Assembly (NCBI GenBank): GCA_030652035.1 | Contig: JAUSBJ010000045.1 | Location: 46,250-110,249, forward strand | DNA from: Sulfurimicrobium sp. | Lineage (GTDB): Bacteria; Pseudomonadota; Gammaproteobacteria; Burkholderiales; Sulfuricellaceae | DNA: 64,000 bases | Direction of reading: 5' to 3' | In this document: piece by piece, positions 10,979-20,755 of the stretch | How the letters are laid out: each line of letters begins with the position of its first letter | Position numbering within the stretch: position 1 is the stretch's first letter | Made by a program: the position numbers and the translations under genes | Notes under the pieces: generated by a model | Databases searched by the model: none | What the model was told of the DNA's origin: nothing | What the model saw: the letters and a program-made list of their open reading frames with translations, nothing else

Positions 10979-11773
10979 TCATGGCCCAGCTGGCCGGGCT
11001 GCCCTCGCGACCTGCAACATCATCTGCAGGCCGTCGTTCAACATGCGCTCGAAAATCGGCACCATGTAAGGCAGTGTAATAAATATCATCAAAAAACCTG
11101 CCGCCAGTGTGAGAGGAAAGCCCACGGCAAAAATATTCAACTGCGGGGAGGCGCGGGTCATGATGCCGATCGACAGGTTGGCAATGAGCAAAGCGGCAAT
11201 CATGGGCAGGGCCAACAGTAAACCGGTTCGAAAAATCTCGCCTCCCCACTCAACCAGTGTTTTCCACCCCAGGGGCGACACGGGCTGGGCTGAAATTGGG
11301 AAAGCCCAAAAACTCTCCGCCAGCACCTCGATCATTAACAAGTGCCCATTGAACGCCAAAAAAACCAGTGAAAACAGAATCCCGAGAAACTGGGCAACCA
11401 CAGGCACCTGTGCCGAATTAATCGGATCAAAGAAAGTTGCAAATCCAAGGCCCATTTGCAGTCCGATCATACTGCCTGCCATCTCGACCGCCACAAAAAC
11501 CACCCGCATGGCCAAACCCATGGCAATGCCAATCACGATCTGCTGGGCCAGAATCAACAAACCGGCAGCAGAACCCGGATCGACATTCGGCATAGGACCC
11601 AGCACCGGCGATACGACCAGCGTAATGGCCACAATCAGACCCATTTTGGCACTGCGGGGAAAAGCGGGGTTGCCCAACACAGGCGCGCTGGCGACCAGAG
11701 CGGCAATACGGAACATAGGCCAGATAAAGGCCGTCAGCCAGGCAAGGAGTTGTTCAGAGGTAAGCGTCAGCAT
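10979..11773 (-). CDS. fliR: Flagellar biosynthetic protein FliR
   Basis: Membrane protein with FliR signature (IGLQMGLGFATFFDP) next to fliQ. Confidence 0.95.
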   Translation of the reverse strand: MLTLTSEQLLAWLTAFIWPMFRIAALVASAPVLGNPAFPRSAKMGLIVAITLVVSPVLGPMPNVDPGSAAGLLILAQQIVIGIAMGLAMRVVFVAVEMAGSMIGLQMGLGFATFFDPINSAQVPVVAQFLGILFSLVFLAFNGHLLMIEVLAESFWAFPISAQPVSPLGWKTLVEWGGEIFRTGLLLALPMIAALLIANLSIGIMTRASPQLNIFAVGFPLTLAAGFLMIFITLPYMVPIFERMLNDGLQMMLQVARAARPAGP

Positions 11774-11796
11774 AAAGTGGCATGAATGCTACTAAG

Positions 11797-12066
11797 CTAG
11801 CCAATCATGCCCGGGATACCGGAAAACAGCTGCCGCATGTAATCCACCATCAGGGTAATCATCCACGGTCCTGCGAGAATCATTACCAAAAACATCACCA
11901 GCAACTTGGGAATGAATGACAAAGTCATTTCATTGATTTGCGTCGCCGCTTGGAAAATACTTACCAGCAGCCCTGTCACCAATGCCGCCAGCAGCATGGG
12001 CGCTGCCAGCAGCATGGTTATCTCAAGGGCGTGGCGGCCCACTGTCATAACGGTTTCAGGTGTCAT
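11797..12066 (-). CDS. fliQ: Flagellar biosynthetic protein FliQ
   Basis: [54 protein letters not shown]. Start at 12066 preferred. Confidence 0.96.
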   Translation of the reverse strand: MTPETVMTVGRHALEITMLLAAPMLLAALVTGLLVSIFQAATQINEMTLSFIPKLLVMFLVMILAGPWMITLMVDYMRQLFSGIPGMIG

Positions 12067-12830
12067 GTGTAGAAGCTCTGCACCAAGGACCCCATGACAA
12101 GACTCCACCCATCCACCAACACGAACAGCATCAGCTTGAAAGGCAAGGAGATCATGACGGGAGACAGCATCATCATACCCATTGACATCAGCACGCTCGC
12201 AACCACCATATCGATGATAAGAAATGGAATAAAGACCAGAAATCCGATCTGGAAGGCGGTTTTGAGTTCGCTGGTCATAAAAGCCGGAACAAGAATTCTC
12301 AACGGGACCGCTTCGGGGCCGGTGAGCGGCTGGCTATTGGAAAGCTTGACGAACAAGGCAAGATCTTCATGCCGAGTCTGTCTCAGCATGAACACTTTGA
12401 GCGGCTCAATGCCTTTCTCCATCGCTCCAGTGAGTTCGATCTTTTTTTCCGCATAAGGCTGGTAGGCCTCGTTATAGATCTTCTCGAACACCGGAGCCAT
12501 GACAAAAAATGTCAGGAACAGGGACATCCCAACAATCACCTGATTGGGTGGAGATTGCATGACACCCAGTGCCTGGCGCAAGAGAGCAAGCACGATGATG
12601 ATGCGAGTAAATGCGGTCATCATAAGCAAGGCTGCGGGAAGAAATGTCAGTGCCGTGAGAAACAGCAGCGTCTGAATACTGAGAGTATATGTCTGCCCGC
12701 CACCAGGTGATGGCGTGCTGGTCAGGGCAGGGAATCCTGCATCAGCGGCAATTGCCATCCGAGGCAGCACGAGCACAAATACCCAGGCTGCGACGATAAG
12801 CAGATTACGCATAAACGGCCCCCAACTCAT
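12063..12830 (-). CDS. fliP: Flagellar biosynthetic protein FliP
   Basis: [33 protein letters not shown], FliP signature. Confidence 0.97.
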   Translation of the reverse strand: MSWGPFMRNLLIVAAWVFVLVLPRMAIAADAGFPALTSTPSPGGGQTYTLSIQTLLFLTALTFLPAALLMMTAFTRIIIVLALLRQALGVMQSPPNQVIVGMSLFLTFFVMAPVFEKIYNEAYQPYAEKKIELTGAMEKGIEPLKVFMLRQTRHEDLALFVKLSNSQPLTGPEAVPLRILVPAFMTSELKTAFQIGFLVFIPFLIIDMVVASVLMSMGMMMLSPVMISLPFKLMLFVLVDGWSLVMGSLVQSFYT

Positions 12831-12833
12831 GAA

Positions 12834-13301
12834 TTACTTGTCACCAGCCGCAGCCTGGCGCCGGCTTATGACATCCTTTAGCCAAGCCGAGAAACGCTGG
12901 TCACCACCGCCGTACGGAGCATTGGCCTCAGGCAGATTGGCGATTCTAGGCATATTGTGCAGCGCGGTAACCTGGCCCGGCGCCACACCCACCACCAGCC
13001 AGGTTTCCCCAACCTCCACCACCACAACTCGTTCTTTTGGCCCTACGGCTATTCCGCCAATCAGCCGGATGGCGCCTCCGGCAGAAACCTGCCCTGGCGC
13101 AAAACGCTTCAGCAGCCAGGCAGCAGCAGCCACCGTGGACAAGACAACGACCAGACCAAACAGCACTTGCAGTACGCCGCCGAAAGAGACGGCTGAAGAT
13201 GGCAAAGTTGGGGTTGGCGGCGGCGCGGCAAAAACGAAAGTTGCTGTTATAAAAGAAAGAACGCCCAATGAGGCGACAACGGGAAGCCGGGGGAAATTCA
13301 T
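12834..13301 (-). CDS. fliO: Flagellar biosynthetic protein FliO
   Basis: Signal/TM segment and cytoplasmic FliO domain (RIAVGPKERVVVVEVGETWLVVGVAPGQVTALH) between fliN and fliP. Confidence 0.88.
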   Translation of the reverse strand: MNFPRLPVVASLGVLSFITATFVFAAPPPTPTLPSSAVSFGGVLQVLFGLVVVLSTVAAAAWLLKRFAPGQVSAGGAIRLIGGIAVGPKERVVVVEVGETWLVVGVAPGQVTALHNMPRIANLPEANAPYGGGDQRFSAWLKDVISRRQAAAGDK

Positions 13302-13768
13302 CGGTTGAGTTTACGAATTCGCTCAGCGGGGGAAATGATATCGGTCAGACGAATGCCGAATTTGTCGTTTACCACCACCACCTCACCCTGAGCGATTAAA
13401 CAACCGTTGACCAGTACATTCATCGGCTCACCGGCCAGACCATCCAACTCCACCACCGAGCCCTGTGCAAGCTGGAGCAGACTGCGAATAGCAATTTTGG
13501 TGCGCCCCAGCTCAACTGTCAGATTGACCGGGATATCCAGAATCATATCCAGATTATTAGCCATAGCCCCCTGGCCGGCAGAAGCGGTAAATTGTTCGAA
13601 AACAGGGGCCTGCGGTTGGGATGCCGGAGCTATGGAAGCGGCCTCACCCCCTTGCTCAGCCATTGCCGCCGCCCAGTCATCTTCGGCAGAAGCGGCGACA
13701 GACTCACTCTGCTCGGACATGGCCGCAGCCCAGTCATCTACACCAACTTGGCCTTCTTCCTCAGCCAT
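13298..13768 (-). CDS. fliN: Flagellar motor switch protein FliN
   Basis: C-terminal SpoA domain LDIPVNLTVELGRTKIAIRSLLQLAQGSVVELDGLAGEPMNVLVNG. Confidence 0.96.
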   Translation of the reverse strand: MAEEEGQVGVDDWAAAMSEQSESVAASAEDDWAAAMAEQGGEAASIAPASQPQAPVFEQFTASAGQGAMANNLDMILDIPVNLTVELGRTKIAIRSLLQLAQGSVVELDGLAGEPMNVLVNGCLIAQGEVVVVNDKFGIRLTDIISPAERIRKLNR

Positions 13769-14762
13769 TGCTTCTCTCCGATGAAGATTCGGGTTCTGGC
13801 ATGGACAATATCTTATTAACCTTCAGCGCGTACTGACCGTTCAGAACGCCATATTTGCATTCCAGCACCGGTACGCCATCCACTTCCGCAACGATGGCTT
13901 CAGGAATATCAAGGGAAATCACATCACCTACCTGCATATTCAGTATCTGCCCCAAATTCACGGGCGCTTCACCCAGGTTAGCGACCAGATTGACTTCAGC
14001 TATCTGGATCTGTTTGGTCAACAGGCGGGTCCAGCGCTCATCAACATCCATGCGTTCACCCTGCATGCTGCTGTACAAGACATCCCGAATCGGCTCGATC
14101 ATAGCATAGGGTATACAGACGTGAAAGTCGCCGCCGCCTGACCCCAATTCGATATTGAAGGTTGTCACGACCACGACTTCACTGGGGGTGGCAATGTTCG
14201 CAAACTGAGTGTTCATTTCCGAACGGATATACTCGAACTCCACCGGATGAACCGGATCCCAGCACTTCTTCATTTCCTCGAACACCACGTTAAGCATGTT
14301 CTGAATGATGCGCTGTTCGGTAGGCGTAAAGTCCCGCCCTTCGACACGCATGTGAAAGCGCCCGTCACCGCCAAACAAATTATCCACCACCAGAAATACC
14401 AGATTGGGGTCAAATATAAATAGCGCGGTGCCGCGCAGGGGTTTCATGTGAACCAGATTGAGATTGGTCGGCACAACCAGATTGCGAATAAATTCGCTGT
14501 ACTTCACGACACGCACCGGCCCGACGGAGATTTCCGCAGTACGCCGGATAAAGTTGAACAAGCCGATACGCAACAAACGTGCAAAACGCTCATTGATCAT
14601 CTCGAGCCCGGGCATACGCCCGCGCACGATACGCTCCTGCTTGCCAATGTTGTAGGGTTTTACACCAGAGGTATCTTCAGCTACGAACTCTTCCTCAACG
14701 TCGCCCGTCACCCCCTTGAGAAGGGCGTCGACTTCATCTTGCGAAAGTATATCGTCAGCCAT
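13761..14762 (-). CDS. fliM: Flagellar motor switch protein FliM
   Basis: MADDILSQDEVDALLKGVTGD and FliM core. Confidence 0.97.
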   Translation of the reverse strand: MADDILSQDEVDALLKGVTGDVEEEFVAEDTSGVKPYNIGKQERIVRGRMPGLEMINERFARLLRIGLFNFIRRTAEISVGPVRVVKYSEFIRNLVVPTNLNLVHMKPLRGTALFIFDPNLVFLVVDNLFGGDGRFHMRVEGRDFTPTEQRIIQNMLNVVFEEMKKCWDPVHPVEFEYIRSEMNTQFANIATPSEVVVVTTFNIELGSGGGDFHVCIPYAMIEPIRDVLYSSMQGERMDVDERWTRLLTKQIQIAEVNLVANLGEAPVNLGQILNMQVGDVISLDIPEAIVAEVDGVPVLECKYGVLNGQYALKVNKILSMPEPESSSERSNG

Positions 14763-14795
14763 TTTTTCGATTTCCCGACGTCACTGTCCGTCCAC

Positions 14796-15353
14796 TTACT
14801 GAATCACGAAAGACGTAAAAAACACCCCGGACACACCTTCATCCTCTTTAACGTGCAATGCCTTATTGATCTGCGCCTTGATTTCTCCGCTCAGTTTCAG
14901 TTTTCCTTCGGTCGTTGCCAAGGCATGGGCAGTCTTGCTCGACAGCAGTAAAAGAATCGCATTGCGAATCTCAGGCATACGCGCCTTGATCATGTCCGTC
15001 GTCTTGGCTTCCGCCACTTTAAGCTCGATATCGGTTTGCAACATGTGATCCTCACCTTCTGCCACCAGATTGACCGTAAAAGTCTCCAACTTCACAAATA
15101 CGGGTGGCTTCGCAGGGTCAGTTTTGTGCTTTGCCTCTTCCTGGCCGCCATGGGCATCTTTTTTGGCATGCATGAAATACCACGCAGCCCCACCGCCTCC
15201 GGCCAGCAACACCACTGCCGCGACGATGATAATCAGCAGTTTTCCCTTGCCCTTCTTGGGCGTCCCTTCCGCCGCATCAGCAGCCGGTTTCTCCTTGTCT
15301 TTGGCCATCGCTCCCTCACTTTCGTTTTTGCCGATCTCAATCAGAGCCGACAT
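14796..15353 (-). CDS. fliL: Flagellar basal body-associated protein FliL
   Basis: Single TM helix and FliL domain (VFVKLETFTVNLVAEGEDHMLQTDIELKV); may start at an internal ATG. Confidence 0.92.
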   Translation of the reverse strand: MSALIEIGKNESEGAMAKDKEKPAADAAEGTPKKGKGKLLIIIVAAVVLLAGGGGAAWYFMHAKKDAHGGQEEAKHKTDPAKPPVFVKLETFTVNLVAEGEDHMLQTDIELKVAEAKTTDMIKARMPEIRNAILLLLSSKTAHALATTEGKLKLSGEIKAQINKALHVKEDEGVSGVFFTSFVIQ

Positions 15354-15708
15354 TTCTCGCTTTGGAGAAACTTATAAACTTAAATGATATAAAAAACAAG
15401 TAGTTTTGGTTGATAATTTATGTGCTTTAACAACAACCAAGACATGTACTGACCAGCCATGACCGATCAATACGCATCCAACCATTGACGAGGGGAACAG
15501 CAGACACTACAAACACAAAGGATTAACTCTTAATAATCATTAACATGGGGAAATACCATCAAAACCCATACTTGATTACAAAGAAAAATCGCGACCTCTG
15601 TGGACACCGGTTCCGAACATTCCAGCGCACAAGTGTTGCAATAAAACAACACAGAAGAGGGGGAGACATGAAAAAACCAACCCGGGAAGGCCAGCAAGTT
15701 CCAATTTT

Positions 15709-17001
15709 TCAGGCAAATAGATCAACCATTCCGCTACCTGCACGCAGCGAAACGCCCCCTCCCGCAATGAGCGATGAGTGCATGTTGCCGATGCCTGAAA
15801 AATCCGATGACCGCGAAGAACCCGACGATCCTTCACGCCCCGAAGATTGCTGCTGAGGCAAGGAATCCGAACTGACCGTGGCACTTCCCAAGCTCAACCC
15901 GCTATCAGCAAGCATTTCGCGCAGACGAGGCATGGCAGCCTCGATAGCTTCGCGCACAGCGGGTTGATGTGAAACAAAAATGGCGGTTATCTGGTCGTTA
16001 TTAACGGAAAGCCGCACCTCCATCGGCCCCAGATGAGCAGGATTCAGGCGCAGCTCAGCCACTTGTGTTTGCTGCCCAGCCATCCAAACCACTCTCTGGC
16101 CCAAGGCATCGCCCCAGCCTGAAGCACCCACAGGCGCATGAAGCGTTGCAGCTGGAGGCAGGATGTTTTTTGCTTCAACCACGGATGAAGGGTGTGTCGC
16201 CATCATGACGGGGAGGGCATTAACCGGATTTTCCGGAATACGCTGAGACTCCACTGGCAGCACCGGCAAAATCAACCCTTCCCCATTCTTTTCAAGCCGA
16301 TTCTGCGGCAACATCTTGCCGTCTGCGGCAATTTCTGCCCTCCGGTCAGAACCCAAGTAAATCGCTCTGACCTTCGAAGGCTTCAGGTCTAGCTGAGCCA
16401 AAACATCAGGATCACTCTCGACCCCTACCAGAGCCTCACCTGAAATCGTAGCATTCTGAACAGGAAGCTTAGCTTGCTGCGTCACTGCCAGTGGAGCCAG
16501 CACACCCCCACCCACAAGTGGATTCAGACCATCATTCAGCGCCGATTCACGCGCATCTTCTGCACGCGCTATTTGTCGTTCATCCGCATGCGAAAAATGA
16601 CCGCCATTGAGAGACAGTTCACGAGTATCTTCGGCTTGCGTTATTTGCTGACCTTCGACCTGCTGAATCAGACCGCCACTGAGAACCAGTTCACGAGCAT
16701 CTTCGGCTTGCGTTATTCGCCGCTTCCCTGCCGGCGACATCAGACTGTCACCAACCGCCAATCCGGCATCAGACAATAGCTCGACATCCTGTCGCGCTAC
16801 TGCATTAGCTACAACATCTGTCACGGTTTCAGCATCGAGGGCACCCTCTTTATCAACGCCCTGCCCAGCCTTGACCTGGGCCTTGAATAAGGCGGAAAAA
16901 CTCAAGCCGCCCGCAGCATCTCCGTCACTTCCCGCTTCCGTGGACTGAGCCGCACCGCCGGAACTCTTTGGCATTACCGCCGTAACTGACATTGCTTGCA
17001 T
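15709..17001 (-). CDS. fliK: Flagellar hook-length control protein FliK
   Basis: Conserved C-terminal FliK domain QVAELRLNPAHLGPMEVRLSVNNDQITAIFVSHQPAVREAIEAAMPRLREML and position in the operon. Confidence 0.92.
   Translation of the reverse strand: MQAMSVTAVMPKSSGGAAQSTEAGSDGDAAGGLSFSALFKAQVKAGQGVDKEGALDAETVTDVVANAVARQDVELLSDAGLAVGDSLMSPAGKRRITQAEDARELVLSGGLIQQVEGQQITQAEDTRELSLNGGHFSHADERQIARAEDARESALNDGLNPLVGGGVLAPLAVTQQAKLPVQNATISGEALVGVESDPDVLAQLDLKPSKVRAIYLGSDRRAEIAADGKMLPQNRLEKNGEGLILPVLPVESQRIPENPVNALPVMMATHPSSVVEAKNILPPAATLHAPVGASGWGDALGQRVVWMAGQQTQVAELRLNPAHLGPMEVRLSVNNDQITAIFVSHQPAVREAIEAAMPRLREMLADSGLSLGSATVSSDSLPQQQSSGREGSSGSSRSSDFSGIGNMHSSLIAGGGVSLRAGSGMVDLFA
16511..16730 (-). 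repeat. Three ~72-bp (24-aa) tandem repeats inside fliK
   Basis: Repeated element (plus-strand read) c[g/a][c/a]gcatcttc-ggcttgcg starts at 16550, 16622 and 16694; encodes ITQAEDARELVLSGG / ITQAEDTRELSLNGG / IARAEDARESALNDG. Confidence 0.85.
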
Positions 17002-17059
17002 ATTTCAACCTCATTCAGCCCATTATCTGAACAAGCATCAAGCAATATACATGCCTATC

Positions 17060-17506
17060 TCACTCCTTGCCTGTCCTGTCACGCTGCTTACTGGAAAACT
17101 CATCCTGTTCTTTCTGTTCAATCTGATTTTCGCGTTTCTCTTCGGCATGCCGATGGCGCTGTGATAAAACATCAAATGCCTTGAGCTTTCCGCGTTGCCG
17201 CAACCACTCCTGCTGCCCGTCATTCCATCTTGCCTGGCAACGCGCCACTTCATCCTGTTGCAGCTTGATGGCCGTGTCCAGCTTGACCAGAAAAAGTTGA
17301 AAATCCCGTAGCGCCATGGCCGATGTGCCACCACTCCCGGAATCGCGCAGGCGTTCCCGGTAAGTCTCCCGATATGCCAGCAACTGCTTGAGTTTTTCCT
17401 CGGCACCATTCCAACGCACCCTTAAAGCCTGGAGGTTTTTTGCCGCTTGATCCATATTGTTCCGTGAAATATCAAGCAGTGGTTGCAGCGGGAATTTTCG
17501 TGCCAT
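17060..17506 (-). CDS. fliJ: Flagellar protein FliJ
   Basis: Coiled-coil 148-aa protein directly after fliI; MARKFPLQPLLDISRNNMDQAAKNLQAL. Confidence 0.88.
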   Translation of the reverse strand: MARKFPLQPLLDISRNNMDQAAKNLQALRVRWNGAEEKLKQLLAYRETYRERLRDSGSGGTSAMALRDFQLFLVKLDTAIKLQQDEVARCQARWNDGQQEWLRQRGKLKAFDVLSQRHRHAEEKRENQIEQKEQDEFSSKQRDRTGKE

Positions 17507-17520
17507 AAGGTTTCAACCGC

Positions 17521-18936
17521 TTACTGGCTGAACAACGCAGCCAATTGAGCCACGCTCTCGTGCTCATTGACTTGTTGCCGCATGCTTTGCTGCAAAAAAG
17601 CCTCAAGGCGCGGGTACATCATGATCGCCTCGTCCAATTGAGGATCGCCGCCCTTGACATAGGCGCCAACGCTGATGAGATCCCGGCTGCGGTGATAACG
17701 TGAATACAAAAGCTTGAAGCGCCTCACCCACTCCAAGTGCTGGGGACTGATCAGTTCAGTCATGGCACGGCTGATCGAAGCCTCGATATCGATCGCGGGA
17801 TAATGCCCCTGATCGGCAAGAGAGCGCGACAACACCACATGGCCATCGAGAATGGCCCGCGCACTATCGGCAATAGGATCCTGCTGGTCATCACCTTCGG
17901 TTAGAACGGTATAAAAGGCCGTGATCGAGCCACCCCCATCGCGTCCATTACCCGCACGTTCCACCAACTGAGGCAGCTTGGCAAACACCGAGGGCGGGTA
18001 ACCCTTGGTAGCCGGCGGCTCGCCAATCGCCAATGCAATTTCACGCTGCGCCATGGCATAGCGGGTCAGGGAGTCCATGATCAGCAAGACATGCTTGCCC
18101 TGATCGCGGAAATACTCTGCAATTGCTGTCGCATAAGACGCGCCGTGGAGGCGCAGCAAGGGCGGCGTATCGGCCGGCGCGGCCACGATCACCGAGCGCG
18201 AAAGACCTTCGGCACCAAGAATATTCTCGATGAACTCCTTGACCTCACGCCCACGCTCACCGATCAGGCCCACCACAATCACATCCGCACTGGTGTAACG
18301 CGCCATCATCCCCAGCAACACGCTCTTACCTATACCGCTACCTGCAAACAGCCCCATACGCTGGCCACGCCCCACAGATAGCAAGGCGTTGATGGCGCGC
18401 ACGCCGACATTCAAAACATCTCGAATCGGCGCTCTGGCCAGCGGATTGAAGGGCCTGCTTTGTAACGGGACGGTGCAGTCGGTCTGGAGCGGCCCCAAGG
18501 CATCAAGGGGGCGGCCTGCGCCATCAATGACGCGGCCCAGCAGCCGGTCGCCCACCGCCACATGTTTGGCGCGGTCCTCGGCGCGACGATGCTGGCTGGA
18601 CTGGCCGGAACGGCCTGTAGGAGGCGGCGGAAAGCTGCTGACAGCCGGCGAGACCTTTGCTCCTGGCATCAGTCCATACATATCGGTGGAAGGCATCAGC
18701 AGCAAACGCTCTCCGGCAAAGCCAACCACTTCCGCTTCCACATCATGGCCATCCGGCATGGAAACCACGCAGCTGCTACCCACTGCCAGCTTGAGCCCCA
18801 CTGCCTCCACCACCAGCCCGGTCGCCCGCGTCAGCCGGCCAGTGGCAACCCATGGGGAACTATCCTCCACGATCTCGCGGCAATTCTGCAGGTGGCTTTG
18901 CCAATTCTCTAGCAGGTTCATTTTGGCGCCAGCCAA
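17521..18936 (-). CDS. fliI: Flagellum-specific ATPase FliI
   Basis: [41 protein letters not shown]. Confidence 0.97.
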   Translation of the reverse strand: MAGAKMNLLENWQSHLQNCREIVEDSSPWVATGRLTRATGLVVEAVGLKLAVGSSCVVSMPDGHDVEAEVVGFAGERLLLMPSTDMYGLMPGAKVSPAVSSFPPPPTGRSGQSSQHRRAEDRAKHVAVGDRLLGRVIDGAGRPLDALGPLQTDCTVPLQSRPFNPLARAPIRDVLNVGVRAINALLSVGRGQRMGLFAGSGIGKSVLLGMMARYTSADVIVVGLIGERGREVKEFIENILGAEGLSRSVIVAAPADTPPLLRLHGASYATAIAEYFRDQGKHVLLIMDSLTRYAMAQREIALAIGEPPATKGYPPSVFAKLPQLVERAGNGRDGGGSITAFYTVLTEGDDQQDPIADSARAILDGHVVLSRSLADQGHYPAIDIEASISRAMTELISPQHLEWVRRFKLLYSRYHRSRDLISVGAYVKGGDPQLDEAIMMYPRLEAFLQQSMRQQVNEHESVAQLAALFSQ

Positions 18937-19571
18937 TCCCCGTTCTGCCCGAGCGATTTGAGCACGTTCTGCCAGCGGCGCTCCAGTGTGGCATCGAGTT
19001 CGCCATGAGCGGTCTCAAGACGGCAGCCACCAGGCTCAATCTGGGCATCTTCGACCACTCGCCAGTGGCCATGAGCAAGCTCGGCCTCAAGACAGGAACG
19101 CACCAGCGCAGCATCCTGTGGATGGAGCACCAATTGTGGATGCTGATTGGCCTGGGGAAAACTGTTGATGGCTTCCTTCACCACGGTCAGGATCAGTTCC
19201 GGTCGTACTTCCAAGGCCTGGCGCAGCATCTGGCGGGCGACACCGAGCGCCAGATCGAGCAAGGCTTGCGACATCGCCTGGTCCAGTTGCTGCAGGGAAC
19301 CATTCACCTGGCTCAGCAAGTCATTCAGACGCTGCGCTTCCCGTCCCGCCTGCTCCCGCCCCTCACGGTACCCCTGCTCCCTTCCTTGCTCCAGGCCTTC
19401 ACTGTACCCTTCCTGGCGGGCCTGTTGGTGCATGAGCTCGATCGCCTCCGCGGTGGGTAGCGGCACTTGGCTGTTGTCGGCACCTCCATCCCCGGGCCGT
19501 ACATCTTCAAATGCATCCATTTCCCAACGCTGGTATGCACTCAACTGCTCTTTTGGAATTATGTTGGACAT
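18918..19571 (-). CDS. fliH: Flagellar assembly protein FliH
   Basis: [21 protein letters not shown]-type repeat and FliH C-terminal domain; between fliI and fliG. Confidence 0.93.
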   Translation of the reverse strand: MSNIIPKEQLSAYQRWEMDAFEDVRPGDGGADNSQVPLPTAEAIELMHQQARQEGYSEGLEQGREQGYREGREQAGREAQRLNDLLSQVNGSLQQLDQAMSQALLDLALGVARQMLRQALEVRPELILTVVKEAINSFPQANQHPQLVLHPQDAALVRSCLEAELAHGHWRVVEDAQIEPGGCRLETAHGELDATLERRWQNVLKSLGQNGDWLAPK

Positions 19572-19744
19572 GCGTTAGGGGCTCGCTAATGAATCTCTTG
19601 ATCATACCTTGCTGCATATTCGGGAAGAACAAGGCGCAAAGCACAGAAGATGGTTGTTACATTCGCGGTCTTTGCGACCGTATGGCGCATCCCCGCCTGG
19701 AGCAAATGCAAAATTCGCCTCGGCAAGACCGCGTGTGAGTCACA

Positions 19745-20755
19745 TCAGACCATCTGCTCGTCACCCTTGCCTCCAAGCACGATCTGGCCCTCATCGGCCA
19801 GGCGGCGCACCACCTTGAGGATTTCCTTCTGTTCAGCCTCAACCTCGGATAGACGCACCGGACCTTTAGCTTCAAGGTCGTCACGCAGCATCTCTGCGGC
19901 TCGGGAGGACATATTCTTGAAAATCTTCTCGCGCAGGTCTGGTGTCGCGCCCTTCAGAGCGAGGATCAGGGACTCGGACTGAACTTCACGCAGCAACAAC
20001 TGAATCGAGCGGTCGTCCAGATCGTTCAGATTATCGAACACAAACATCTCGTCCTGAATCCCTTGCGCCAATTCCGGATCATAATCACGCACGCTGTTGA
20101 TGACCGAAGTTTCGTTGGCTGTGCCCATAAAGTTAAGAATCTCCGCCGCCGCCCGGACACCGCCCATCGCACTTTTCTTGATGTTGGTATTGCCGGCCAG
20201 CAGCTTGGTCAGCACATCGTTCAGTTCTCGCAGTGCTGTCGGCTGGATACCATCCAGCGTCGCAATACGCAGAATGACATCATTGCGCAGGCGTTCAACA
20301 AAGAAACTCAGCACCTCACTTGCCTGATCCCGGTCCAGATGAACGAGGATCGTAGCAATAATCTGGGGGTGTTCATTCTTGATCAACTCCGCCACGGCAG
20401 CGGCATCCATCCACTTCAAGCTTTCTATACCCGCCGTATCGCCGCCTTGCAGGATACGGTCGATCAGGTTTCCGGCACGCTCGCTACCCAGCGCCTTGGT
20501 TAGAACAGAGCGGATATAATCGTCATTGGCCATGCCAACACTGGTTTTCTCCTCTGCCTCCTTGCGGAAATCATGCAGCACGCCTTCGATTTGATCGCGC
20601 TTCACATTCTTTAGTGTCGCCATTGCAGAGCCCAGCTTCTGCACCTCTTTCGGGCCAAGATGCTTGAATACCTCGGATGCCTCCTCCTCTCCCAGAGACA
20701 TCAACAGAATCGCACTTTTGAGAACGCCTTCGTCGCTCACTCTGCACCCACCCAA
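19745..20755 (-). CDS. fliG: Flagellar motor switch protein FliG
   Basis: KSAILLMSLGEEEASEVFKHLGPKEVQKLG and EHPQIIATILVHLDRDQASEVL. Confidence 0.97.
   Translation of the reverse strand: MGGCRVSDEGVLKSAILLMSLGEEEASEVFKHLGPKEVQKLGSAMATLKNVKRDQIEGVLHDFRKEAEEKTSVGMANDDYIRSVLTKALGSERAGNLIDRILQGGDTAGIESLKWMDAAAVAELIKNEHPQIIATILVHLDRDQASEVLSFFVERLRNDVILRIATLDGIQPTALRELNDVLTKLLAGNTNIKKSAMGGVRAAAEILNFMGTANETSVINSVRDYDPELAQGIQDEMFVFDNLNDLDDRSIQLLLREVQSESLILALKGATPDLREKIFKNMSSRAAEMLRDDLEAKGPVRLSEVEAEQKEILKVVRRLADEGQIVLGGKGDEQMV

Noticed and set aside
15545-15856. 103-aa plus-strand ORF overlapping the 3' end of fliK
   Set aside because: Overlaps the conserved fliK C-terminus in antisense; no domain; probably chance.
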